Of a DNA stretch of 64,000 bases, positions 1-7,792 are shown in pieces. The notes beneath the pieces were generated by a model. The model was given only the letters and a program-made list of their open reading frames with translations, made no database searches and was not told the origin of the DNA. A program made the position numbers and the translations under genes. Source of the stretch: Acidobacteria subdivision 2 bacterium RH1 MAG20. Its GTDB lineage: Bacteria; Acidobacteriota; Terriglobia; Terriglobales; Acidobacteriaceae. Numbering within the stretch: the stretch's first letter is position 1; each line of letters opens with the position of its first letter. The stretch covers positions 1-64,000 of the forward strand of contig NFUO01000373.1 in NCBI GenBank assembly GCA_002197545.1, given 5' to 3'.

Positions 1-31
1 CATCCCCGCCATATCCATCTACAACAACTAC

Positions 32-2788
32 ATGCCCTTGTCCTTGAATGAGATCCGCGACCGCGCCACGGCCTTCTCGCGCGAGTGGAAAGACGACTGC
101 TCCGAAGACGCCGAAGCCAAGTCCTTCTGGGACGCATTCTTTAACGTCTTCGGCATCACCCGCCGCCGCGTCGCCTCCTTCGAAATCCCCGTCAAAAAAT
201 CCGATGGCAAAGGCGGCTTCATCGACCTTCTCTGGAAAGGGAAGGCCCTCGTCGAACACAAATCACGCGGCCTCTCGCTCGAGCGTGCCTACCACCAGGC
301 CACCGACTACTTCCACGGCCTCAAGGAGCGCGACCTTCCCCGCTACGTCATCGTCTCCGACTTCGCCCGCATCCGCCTCTACGACCTCGAAGGCGAAGAA
401 GAACCTCACGAATTCGAACTCAAAGACCTCTCCAGAAACATTCGCCGCTTCGACTTCATCTCCGGCTACCAGACCCGCTCCTTCGGCCAGCAGGACCCCG
501 TCAACATTGAGGCCGCAGAAAAACTCGGCAAGCTCCACGACCTCCTCAAGGCCGTCGGCTACCAGGGCCACACCCTCGAACTCTTCCTCGTCCGCGTCCT
601 CTTCTGCCTCTTCGCCGAAGACAACGCCATCTTCGAGCCGCAGCAGTTCCGCGAATGGATCGAGCAGCGCACAGCGGATGACGGCTCCGATCTCGGCCCG
701 CTCCTCGCGCAACTCTTTCAGGTGCTCGACACCTCGCCCGAAGAGCGCGACAGAAACCTTGACGAGCACCTCAGCGCCTTCCGCTACATCAATGGCCGCC
801 TCTTCGAAGAAAGCATCCGCATCGCCTCCCTCGACCGCCGTATGCGCGAGATGCTCCTCGAATGCACCGCCCTCGACTGGTCGCGCATCTCCCCCGCCAT
901 CTTCGGCGCGCTCTTCCAGTCCATCATGGATAAGAACGCCCGCCGCAACCTCGGCGCGCACTACACCAGCGAAACCAACATCCTCAAGGCCCTCCAGCCT
1001 CTCTTCCTCGACAGCCTCCGCGCCGAGTTCGAGCGCGTCCGCCGCGACTCCACCCGCCTCAAGGCCTTTCACGACAAGCTCGGCAAAATCCGTATCCTCG
1101 ACCCCGCCTGCGGCTGCGGCAACTTCCTCGTCATCGCCTATCGCGAACTGCGCCTGCTCGAACTCGATGTCCTCCGCGAACTATTCAAATCAACCCAGGA
1201 AGGCCGCCTCGACGTCAGCACCATCGTCTTCGTCGATGTAGATCAGTTCTACGGCATCGAACTTGAAGAGTTCCCCGCGCAAATCGCTCAGGTAGCCCTC
1301 TGGATGACTGATCACCAGATGAACCAGAGGGTCTCCGAAGAGTTCGGCCAGTACTTCGCCCGCCTCCCCCTCAAGAAATCCCCCAACATCACTCACGACA
1401 ACGCACTCCAACTCGACTGGTCCACCATCATCGTCCCGGACCAACTCAGCTACATCGTCGGCAATCCACCCTTCATCGGCGCAATGGTGATGAACGATGC
1501 ACAACGGGAAGATATCGCCGTTGTCTTTGCCAACCTCAAGGGAGCAGGAGTTCTCGATTATGTAGCGGCGTGGTACATCAAAGCCGCCGAATACATCTCA
1601 AAGGAATCGTCAAAAGGAAGAATTCGATGCGCCTTCGTCTCAACAAACTCGATCTCGCAGGGTGAACAGGTTGGCCTGCTTTGGCGAATTATCTTCAAAT
1701 ATGGCATTAAGATCGACTTCGCTCATCGCACCTTTCGCTGGCAGAACGAAGCAAAAGGCATGGCTGCGGTTCACTGCGTCATCATTGGGTTTGGCATCGG
1801 TGAAGTCCAGCAGAAGGTGATCTTTGACTATGAATCAATTAGCGGAGAGCCACATGCAATTCCCGCAACATTTATCAATCCCTATCTGGTTGACGGCCCG
1901 GATGTACTGCTGGAAAACCGTAGCTCCCCACTTTGCAATGTGCCAGGGATGAGATTCGGGAGTATGCCGCGTGATGGTGGCCATCTGATTCTCTCTGCTC
2001 AGGAATGCAGCGAATTGATTGCCGTCGAGCCGGAAGCGGAAAAACTCATACGCCTCTATACGGGAGCAGAAGAGTTTCTCAATGGAGGTTCTCGTTATTG
2101 CCTCTGGCTTACAGACGTTCCTCCGAATGATTTGCGTGCAATGCCCAAGATCCTGGAGCGGCTGAAAGCAGTCAAACAACATCGGCTGGCGAGTAAGGCG
2201 GCATCAACACGAAAAGCAGCCGGTTCTCCCGGTGTCTTTGTGCAACTGGCACAACCCCAAACGGACTACTTGCTGGTGCCCCGAGTTTCGTCTGAAAGAC
2301 GTAGCTATATCCCGATGAGCTTTGTGAAGTCCTGCGTCATCGCGAATGACCAGGTTCTTACTGTTGAAGATACTTCGCTCTATCATTTTGGAATTCTCAC
2401 TTCGGCCATGCACATGGCATGGGTACGCTCTACCTGTGGCCGCCTCAAAAGCGACTACCGTTATTCCAAAGACATCGTCTATAACAACTTTCCCTGGCCC
2501 GAACCCACCGAAAAGCAACGCGCCGCCATCGAGACCGCAGCCCAGGCCGTCCTCGACGAGCGCGTCCGCCACCCCGACTCCACCCTCGCCGACCTCTACG
2601 ACCCGCTCTCTATGCCACCCGGCCTCGTCAAGGCCCACCAGACCCTCGACCGCGCCGTCGACGCCGCCTACGGCAAGACCAGTTTCAAAGGCGAGGCCGA
2701 CCGCGTAGCCTTCCTCTTCACCCTCTACGAAAAACTCACTTCCCTCTTCCCCACCGAAAAGAAACCCACCCGCAAACGCCGCTCCTGA
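32..2788 (+). CDS. MmeI-like single-chain restriction-modification enzyme (type IIL)
   Basis: A 918-residue enzyme expected to methylate its DNA site and cut at a distance. The N-terminal nuclease shows the PD-(D/E)XK signature D65-X9-E75-X-K77, the spacing I recall for MmeI. A helical linker follows, then an adenine-methyltransferase core with motif I (DPACGCGNF, from D357) and motif IV NPPF (from N478). The rest should hold the target-recognition domain. Length is close to MmeI's, and the first residues (MPLSLNEIRD) resemble the MmeI start, which supports the ATG at 32 although the frame is open to the window edge. Roughly 1490-2470 uses a less C-biased codon style than both flanks. No separate methyltransferase or nuclease subunit is visible. 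Nuclease, methylation and specificity functions are inferred from family membership. Confidence 0.88.
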   Translation: MPLSLNEIRDRATAFSREWKDDCSEDAEAKSFWDAFFNVFGITRRRVASFEIPVKKSDGKGGFIDLLWKGKALVEHKSRGLSLERAYHQATDYFHGLKERDLPRYVIVSDFARIRLYDLEGEEEPHEFELKDLSRNIRRFDFISGYQTRSFGQQDPVNIEAAEKLGKLHDLLKAVGYQGHTLELFLVRVLFCLFAEDNAIFEPQQFREWIEQRTADDGSDLGPLLAQLFQVLDTSPEERDRNLDEHLSAFRYINGRLFEESIRIASLDRRMREMLLECTALDWSRISPAIFGALFQSIMDKNARRNLGAHYTSETNILKALQPLFLDSLRAEFERVRRDSTRLKAFHDKLGKIRILDPACGCGNFLVIAYRELRLLELDVLRELFKSTQEGRLDVSTIVFVDVDQFYGIELEEFPAQIAQVALWMTDHQMNQRVSEEFGQYFARLPLKKSPNITHDNALQLDWSTIIVPDQLSYIVGNPPFIGAMVMNDAQREDIAVVFANLKGAGVLDYVAAWYIKAAEYISKESSKGRIRCAFVSTNSISQGEQVGLLWRIIFKYGIKIDFAHRTFRWQNEAKGMAAVHCVIIGFGIGEVQQKVIFDYESISGEPHAIPATFINPYLVDGPDVLLENRSSPLCNVPGMRFGSMPRDGGHLILSAQECSELIAVEPEAEKLIRLYTGAEEFLNGGSRYCLWLTDVPPNDLRAMPKILERLKAVKQHRLASKAASTRKAAGSPGVFVQLAQPQTDYLLVPRVSSERRSYIPMSFVKSCVIANDQVLTVEDTSLYHFGILTSAMHMAWVRSTCGRLKSDYRYSKDIVYNNFPWPEPTEKQRAAIETAAQAVLDERVRHPDSTLADLYDPLSMPPGLVKAHQTLDRAVDAAYGKTSFKGEADRVAFLFTLYEKLTSLFPTEKKPTRKRRS

Positions 2789-2816
2789 ACAAGCGCACCT
2801 TAAGCCAAAGAACCAA

Positions 2817-2870
2817 GTGCCCCATCTTCGCCGCAGCCTCATCGCGGCTAAGGTGAGTGAGGTGCCACAA
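2817..2870 (+). repeat. GTGCCCCAT-type hairpin repeat, copy 1
   Basis: Begins about 28 bases after the stop of the MmeI-like gene with GTGCCCCATCTTCGCCGC and folds through GCCGC/GCGGC. The GTGCCCCAT opening recurs at 17383, 30810 and 34119, each close to the end of a gene. It may act as a 3' end, but no T-run follows. Confidence 0.45.
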
Positions 2871-2913
2871 ATCCTGGAACAGATTGTAGATGTTATAGAG
2901 TCATCAAAAACGT

Positions 2914-2940
2914 TGTCATTCTGAGCGCAGCGAAGAACCC
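2914..2940 (+). repeat. TCATYCTGAGCG-type dispersed repeat, copy 1
   Basis: The core GTCATTCTGAGCGCAGCGAA matches the start of the elements at 25845 and inside murI at 32779, and more loosely 34999. The rest of 2789-3125 shows no gene I can support. Confidence 0.5.
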
Positions 2941-3125
2941 CGGTATTTCGTCTTTACCTTTGCTGTTGCTTGTTCTTTGATCCTTTACCTGCTCCAAAAA
3001 CCGCTCTTAAATCGTAACCAGCGCAACCACCTACCCTCACCTGTGGAAAATCTTGTCAACCGCCAAAATCGCAAATCCTCGCGTCCATCAAGGGAGAATC
3101 ACGTTGCCGATTAGTTCCATCTCAC

Positions 3126-3183
3126 CCGCTATACTGGATATAGAGATCAGAAAAAAGCCTCGGCAACCAGCCGGGCTTTCTTC
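3126..3183 (+). promoter_or_regulatory. Leader element part 1 (murA): TATACT box, A-run, hairpin, T-run
   Basis: CCGCTATACTGG is followed by TAGAGA, a run of six A, a hairpin (AAAGCCTCGGC at 3154-3164, loop AACCA, GCCGGGCTTT at 3170-3179) and TTTCTTC. The order and several words match 33541-33602 upstream of the EVE gene. The hairpin looks like a small intrinsic terminator and TATACT like a -10 box, but no good -35 is present. Function is unknown. Confidence 0.5.
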
Positions 3184-3291
3184 GCCAAACACTACATTGC
3201 ACCTAACTCTTTTAGAAAGAAGACTTTGCCGATAAAGTATCTGGAATGAAGACTTTGCCTTAGACTTCCTACTGCAAACCATTGAATCGAG

Positions 3292-3328
3292 ATACTTTAG
3301 CCCTAAAGTATAGGGGGGAGGGAGGTAC
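3292..3328 (+). promoter_or_regulatory. Leader element part 2 (murA): palindrome plus G-tract
   Basis: ATACTTTAG and CTAAAGTAT form a perfect 9-bp inverted repeat with a 2-base spacer (3292-3311). It is followed at once by AGGGGGGAGGGAGGTAC. A near copy stands at 33657-33689. It ends about 71 bases before the murA start. It could be an operator, an RNA hairpin with a G-rich tail, or a stray ribosome-binding tract. Confidence 0.5.
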
Positions 3329-3399
3329 CCATAACTTTGAAGCACTCGCGTACCAACGCAGACACCCATTTCCACGCCGACGCCCCGTAAACTGGCAGA

Positions 3400-4695
3400 A
3401 TGGACAAGTTCGTTGTACGCGGCGGCAATCCCCTTCTAGGCACCATCAAAGTCTCCGGAGCCAAGAACTCCGCCCTTCCCTGCATGGCCGCCGCCATCCT
3501 CACCGAGGACGAGGTCATCCTCGAAAATATCCCTCAGGTTCGCGATATCGAGACCGAGCGCAAGCTGCTCGCCAGCATGGGAGCCGAAGTCGAGCTGGGC
3601 TACGGTCGCGCCCAGCATCGCACCCGCATCCGCTGCGCCGTCCTCTCCGACCCGGTGGCCAAGTACGAGATCGTCAAAACGATGCGCGCCAGCTCGCTCG
3701 TCCTCGGCCCGCTCATCGCCCGCACCGGCGTCGCCCGAGTGGCCATGCCCGGCGGCTGCGCCATCGGAGGCCGCCCCATCGACCTCCATATCAAGGGCCT
3801 CGAAGCCATGGGCGCGACAATAACTCAAGAACACGGCTACCTCGAAGCCCGCGCCCCGAAAAATGGTGAAGCCCGTTTGAAAGGCGCGCGCATCGTCTTC
3901 GACAAAATCACCGTCACCGGAACGGAAGACCTTCTCATGGCCGCCACGCTGGCCGAAGGCGAGACCATCTTCGAGAACTGTGCCCGCGAGCCCGAAGTCA
4001 CCGATCTCGCCGCCCTTCTCGTCGCCATGGGAGCCAACATCGAAGGCGCCGGGACCTCCACCATCCGCGTCCAAGGCGTAGCCAGGCTCCATGGCGCGCG
4101 CCACCGCATCAACCCCGACCGCATCGAGGCTGGGACCTTCCTCATCGCCGGAGCCATCACCGGAGGCGACCTCAACGTAGACGCCTGCGAACCCGCTCAT
4201 CTCAGCGCCCTCATCCGCAAGCTGGAGCAGTGCGGCGTGCGCATCGACGTCGGCACCGACCACATCCGCGTCCGCAGCGGCGGCGACCTCAAAGCCGCCG
4301 ACATCTCCACCGAGGAGTACCCCGGCTTCCCCACCGACATGCAGGCGCAGTACATGGCCCTGGCCACCCAGGCCGAAGGCACCTCCATCATCACCGAGAA
4401 CATCTTCGAAAATCGCTTCATGCACGTCCAGGAACTCAATCGCATGGGAGCCAACATCACCGTGCAGGGCCGCACCGCCACCGTCCGCGGCAAGACCCCG
4501 CTGCAATCCGCCGCCGTCATGTGCTCAGACCTTCGCGCCTCCGCCTCGCTCGTCCTGGCTGCTCTCGTAGCCGATGGCGAGACCATCCTCGACCGTGTCT
4601 ACCACATGGACCGCGGCTACGAGCGCCTCGAAGAGAAGCTCCGTGGCGTAGGCGCGCAGATCCGGCGGATGGGCGATGTCTTCGGGAAGAAATAA
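3400..4695 (+). CDS. murA: UDP-N-acetylglucosamine 1-carboxyvinyltransferase
   Basis: First committed cytoplasmic step of peptidoglycan synthesis: transfer of enolpyruvate from PEP to UDP-GlcNAc. The 431 residues are a normal length. The substrate motif SGAKNSALP sits near residue 20 and the catalytic loop MPGGCAIGGRP carries Cys120, the residue attacked by fosfomycin in most MurA enzymes. The two-domain EPSP-synthase-like repeat runs to the C-terminus. The gene stands alone behind a 600-base spacer with the two-part leader element described at 3126 and 3292, so unusual control of transcription or translation is possible. Identity is secure. Confidence 0.97.
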   Translation: MDKFVVRGGNPLLGTIKVSGAKNSALPCMAAAILTEDEVILENIPQVRDIETERKLLASMGAEVELGYGRAQHRTRIRCAVLSDPVAKYEIVKTMRASSLVLGPLIARTGVARVAMPGGCAIGGRPIDLHIKGLEAMGATITQEHGYLEARAPKNGEARLKGARIVFDKITVTGTEDLLMAATLAEGETIFENCAREPEVTDLAALLVAMGANIEGAGTSTIRVQGVARLHGARHRINPDRIEAGTFLIAGAITGGDLNVDACEPAHLSALIRKLEQCGVRIDVGTDHIRVRSGGDLKAADISTEEYPGFPTDMQAQYMALATQAEGTSIITENIFENRFMHVQELNRMGANITVQGRTATVRGKTPLQSAAVMCSDLRASASLVLAALVADGETILDRVYHMDRGYERLEEKLRGVGAQIRRMGDVFGKK

Positions 4696-4787
4696 CTGAG
4701 AACGTCGCCGGCTCTCTTCGCTACTATCTCAGTAGAAGGTCTACAAAGATCACATCCCACACCGCATCCGCGAAGCCTTTCCGTGCA

Positions 4788-5921
4788 TTGGGACCGGTGT
4801 TTTTCTACTTCTTTGTAGCCGGGATCGCAACGGTCATGCTAGGGCCGCTGCTGCCCTCGCTGATGGATCGCTGGCATATTCAGGACGCGCAGGCAGGCAC
4901 TCTGTTTATGGCCAGTTTTGGGGGACAACTCTGCGGGGCGTGGTTTGCTACACGCAACCTGCGGGCCAGCGTTCTCTATGGTTCGTTCCTCACCGCGGGC
5001 GGATGCGCATTCATGGCGTGGGCAGACTTCGGGACCGCCAGGATTGCGCTGTTCTGCATAGGGGTTGGACTCGGCGCCGGCCTCACGGCAGGAAACGTGA
5101 TTGCCGGCACTGTAATTCCAGCGGCTCGCACTCGTCTGCTTGCTTTGCTGAACGTTTCCTGGGGAGCCGGTGCGATCGCATGTACGTTGCTAGTGGGCAT
5201 ATGTGGCCCCGCCAGGGTGCGACTCTTCTTTCTTCTACTCGCCAGCTGCCTTATGCTGGGCACAATCTTAGCTGTGGCAATACCCCGCGCCGTATCGAAT
5301 GCAGCACCGGACGCAATGCTACTGAAGACTGACACCAAGAGCCTCATGCCATTGCCGATACTTCCTTTGCTGATGTTCGCCGCAGCGATGCTTCTGTATA
5401 TCGGGATAGAAAATACGCTGGGAGGCTGGCTGCCAAGCTATGCCGTCCGCACCTCGACGTTGCTGGCTTCATCGATTGCACTCTATTTCTGGATTGCCGA
5501 GCTTGGCGGACGCCTGTTGCTTACGGCCCTGACAAGCCTGATCGGGGAAGCCGCGCTTTACCGGGTGAGTGTCACTCTGCTGCTGCTTACTGAAGGGACG
5601 CTTATCTTCGCGAAGCATCTGAGCCCCGGCGATGTCGTTACACTCACTATCCTGAGCGGACTCGCGCTTGCACCGATCTATCCCCTGATTCTCTCGTTCC
5701 TTCTAGCACGAACCGGCAATCATTCTCGACTGGGTCCGGTGTTTGCGTCGGCCTCCATCGGAGGAGCAACTCTTCCCTGGTTGACTGGCATCGTTTCAAC
5801 TCAGTTCCATGCGTTGCGAGCGGGGTTTGTGGTCCCTGCTACAGGAGCGGTGTTCTTGCTGGCACTCTCGGCCGGCATCGCACGAAAGCCCGCTGCTTTG
5901 AAGAGAATGCAGGCAAAATAA
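4788..5921 (+). CDS. MFS transporter (sugar-permease-like), start uncertain
   Basis: A membrane carrier of about 11-12 helices. The first helix begins at FFYFFVAGIATVMLGPLLP, and a late motif (ENTLGGWLPSYAVR) resembles fucose/sugar permease-type MFS proteins, so a sugar or small organic substrate is a guess. No in-frame ATG lies before helix 1. Candidates are TTG 4788, GTG 4797, or a non-canonical ATC at 4749, which has AGAAGG nine bases upstream and would give a natural N-terminus beginning TSHTASAKPFRA. Codon use is less C-biased than in murA, hinting at separate ancestry. It lies about 90 bases after murA and may be co-transcribed with it. Confidence 0.75.
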   Translation: MGPVFFYFFVAGIATVMLGPLLPSLMDRWHIQDAQAGTLFMASFGGQLCGAWFATRNLRASVLYGSFLTAGGCAFMAWADFGTARIALFCIGVGLGAGLTAGNVIAGTVIPAARTRLLALLNVSWGAGAIACTLLVGICGPARVRLFFLLLASCLMLGTILAVAIPRAVSNAAPDAMLLKTDTKSLMPLPILPLLMFAAAMLLYIGIENTLGGWLPSYAVRTSTLLASSIALYFWIAELGGRLLLTALTSLIGEAALYRVSVTLLLLTEGTLIFAKHLSPGDVVTLTILSGLALAPIYPLILSFLLARTGNHSRLGPVFASASIGGATLPWLTGIVSTQFHALRAGFVVPATGAVFLLALSAGIARKPAALKRMQAK

Positions 5922-5952
5922 TTTATACCGCCCAGCAACCAGCAAAAGGGTA

Positions 5953-5971
5953 CCGGACTTTGTGCGTCCGG
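5953..5971 (+). terminator. Weak hairpin after the MFS gene
   Basis: CCGGAC and GTCCGG form a perfect 6-bp stem with a 7-base loop, 31 bases after the MFS stop. The tail is CTCCCTTCG rather than a T-run, so termination is only suggested. Confidence 0.3.
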
Positions 5972-6062
5972 CTCCCTTCGCTACTTACCGTTCCATTCAG
6001 ACCTGGGAGTTGGGCGGCAAGCAAGATGAAGATAAGGAACTTCTCAATACATTGAGCTACTT

Positions 6063-6155
6063 CTATTTTGTAGAAGGTGCTGCAAATTGATCACGAAGCT
6101 GAATGAAGCCGATAACAACGATTGCAACCATGGAAGGCAGAAGAAAGAGATACAT
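6063..6155 (-). CDS. Small single-pass membrane peptide (30 aa)
   Basis: A short frame preceded by a near-ideal ribosome-binding site (AAAGGAG, six bases before the ATG at 6155). The peptide begins MYLFLLPSMVAIVVIGFIQL, a single hydrophobic helix, and ends in the polar tail RDQFAAPSTK. This is the usual shape of small membrane proteins that attach to larger complexes, but I recognise no family. The surrounding 5922-6623 is AT-richer than the neighbours and holds no other gene I can support. Confidence 0.45.
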   Translation of the reverse strand: MYLFLLPSMVAIVVIGFIQLRDQFAAPSTK

Positions 6156-6513
6156 TGAGGTCTCCTTTAGAAATTGGAAGCCAGGCCGAATTGTGTTGCG
6201 ATGCCAGTCGAAAAATCGGCAAAAATTTGCTAGTCCGACGATACCTATCTTGCGCGAACTACTTCGTAATGCACTGGCAGAACGAAAGTAAGGCGTGTCT
6301 ACCAGTGCTGAAACCAAGAAAGCAATCAAGGCAAATGACTAGCAAAAGAAGTACAAGTTTCCTTTAGTGCGTACCTCTTCGAGGCTTCGCCATAGAGCGA
6401 AGCAACATTTGTTCCGAATCTCATCCCCTTTTTGAACCTCTTATGAGAAGGAGTACGAATCCGGTTATTTTTTTCTGATACGCAAAAGATAGAAAGCAAG
6501 TACATAGCCAAAT

Positions 6514-6550
6514 AAAAAAAGGCCGAAATCTGTTTAGATTTCAGCTCTTT
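6514..6550 (-). terminator. Intrinsic terminator of mqnE
   Basis: GAAATCT/AGATTTC with a GTTT loop is extended by GGCC/AGCT and by A and T runs on both sides. Read on the minus strand it ends in seven T, about 75 bases beyond the mqnE stop. Confidence 0.7.
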
Positions 6551-6623
6551 TCTTTAAAAAGCACATATTTTTTAGGTGGACAAGGCAACCTTTTACCCAC
6601 AAACTATGCAAAGGGTAAACACT

Positions 6624-7775
6624 TCAGACAGCAACTGTGAACGTATCTTCGCTGCGCGTCACAGCCCGGTACAGGGTGTCACGCTCGAAAGGAACCCGGC
6701 CAGCCTCAGTAATCAGCCGAACCAGATCGGCGCGGCGCATTCCCTGGGGTGTAGTTGCTCCGGCATCATGATAGATCTTTTCCTCGACGACCGTGCCATC
6801 GATATCGTCGGCCCCAAACCGAAGAGCGATCTGCGCCATCTTCGGCGATACCATCTGCCAATAGCTCTTGATGTGCGGGAAGTTGTCCAGCATGAGCCGG
6901 CCTATAGCGATCTGTTTGATGTCCAACATTCCCGTCGTGCGCGGAATGTGCGCCAGAGCGGTGTGGTCCGGATGGAAGGCAAGCGGGATGAAAGTCTGGA
7001 ACCCACCCGTTTCATCCTGCACAGCCCGCAGTTTCAGGAGGTGGTCTACACGGTCTTCGTCGTTCTCGACATGACCATACAGCATGGTCGCATTAGAACG
7101 TAGCCCCATCTTGTGCGCTGTCCGTGCGGTCTCCAGCCACTCACCGCCATCGATCTTGTGGTCGCAGATGATGTGCCGGACGCGATCAGCGAATATCTCT
7201 GCCCCACCGCCGGGCATGGAATCCACACCGGCCTCCTTCATGCGTTGCAGGGTCTGGGAAATCGTCATCTTGCCGCGTTTGGCCAGAAACGCCACCTCAA
7301 CCATAGTGAACGCTTTGATGTGAACCTTGGGAAAGCGCTGTTTCAGCCCCCGCACCAAGTCCATGAAGTAGTCAAACGGCAGATCAGGATGCAGACCGCC
7401 CACAATGTGAAACTCGGTAATCGCCTCGGAGTAGCCGGAGGCTGCGGTCTCCCATGCTTCCTCCAGCGCCATCGTATAGGTTCCGGCCTCGCCCTTTTTG
7501 CGTCCGAAGGCGCACAAACGGCAGGAAGCCACGCAAACATTTGTTGGATTGATATGGCGGTTGACATTGAAATACGCCAAGTCACCATGCATCCGCTCGC
7601 GAACGAGATTTGCCAGCCATCCTATAGCAAGAATGTCCCCACTGCGATAGAGCGTCACCCCATCTTCAAAGCTGAGCCGCTCGCCGCGCTGCACCTTCTC
7701 CGCCATAGGGAAAAGAGCTGAATCGTCTGCCTGGAAGGAGTGTCGCGGCTGCGCGGCTGCTGATGGAAGACTCAT
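6624..7775 (-). CDS. mqnE: Aminodeoxyfutalosine synthase (radical SAM)
   Basis: Radical-SAM enzyme of the futalosine route to menaquinone. It joins 3-[(1-carboxyvinyl)oxy]benzoate with SAM to give aminodeoxyfutalosine. The cluster motif CxxxCxxC is C81-C85-C88 within NVCVASCRLCAFGRK. The sequence HINPTNVC before it and GADDIDGTVVEEKIYHDAGA near the C-terminus favour MqnE over MqnC. Length 383 is typical. No other mqn gene is in the window, so the pathway is split. It sits alone on the minus strand with a good terminator downstream. It implies menaquinone-based respiration without the classical Men pathway. Confidence 0.92.
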   Translation of the reverse strand: MSLPSAAAQPRHSFQADDSALFPMAEKVQRGERLSFEDGVTLYRSGDILAIGWLANLVRERMHGDLAYFNVNRHINPTNVCVASCRLCAFGRKKGEAGTYTMALEEAWETAASGYSEAITEFHIVGGLHPDLPFDYFMDLVRGLKQRFPKVHIKAFTMVEVAFLAKRGKMTISQTLQRMKEAGVDSMPGGGAEIFADRVRHIICDHKIDGGEWLETARTAHKMGLRSNATMLYGHVENDEDRVDHLLKLRAVQDETGGFQTFIPLAFHPDHTALAHIPRTTGMLDIKQIAIGRLMLDNFPHIKSYWQMVSPKMAQIALRFGADDIDGTVVEEKIYHDAGATTPQGMRRADLVRLITEAGRVPFERDTLYRAVTRSEDTFTVAV

Positions 7776-7792
7776 ACTCCGATTCTATTCCT

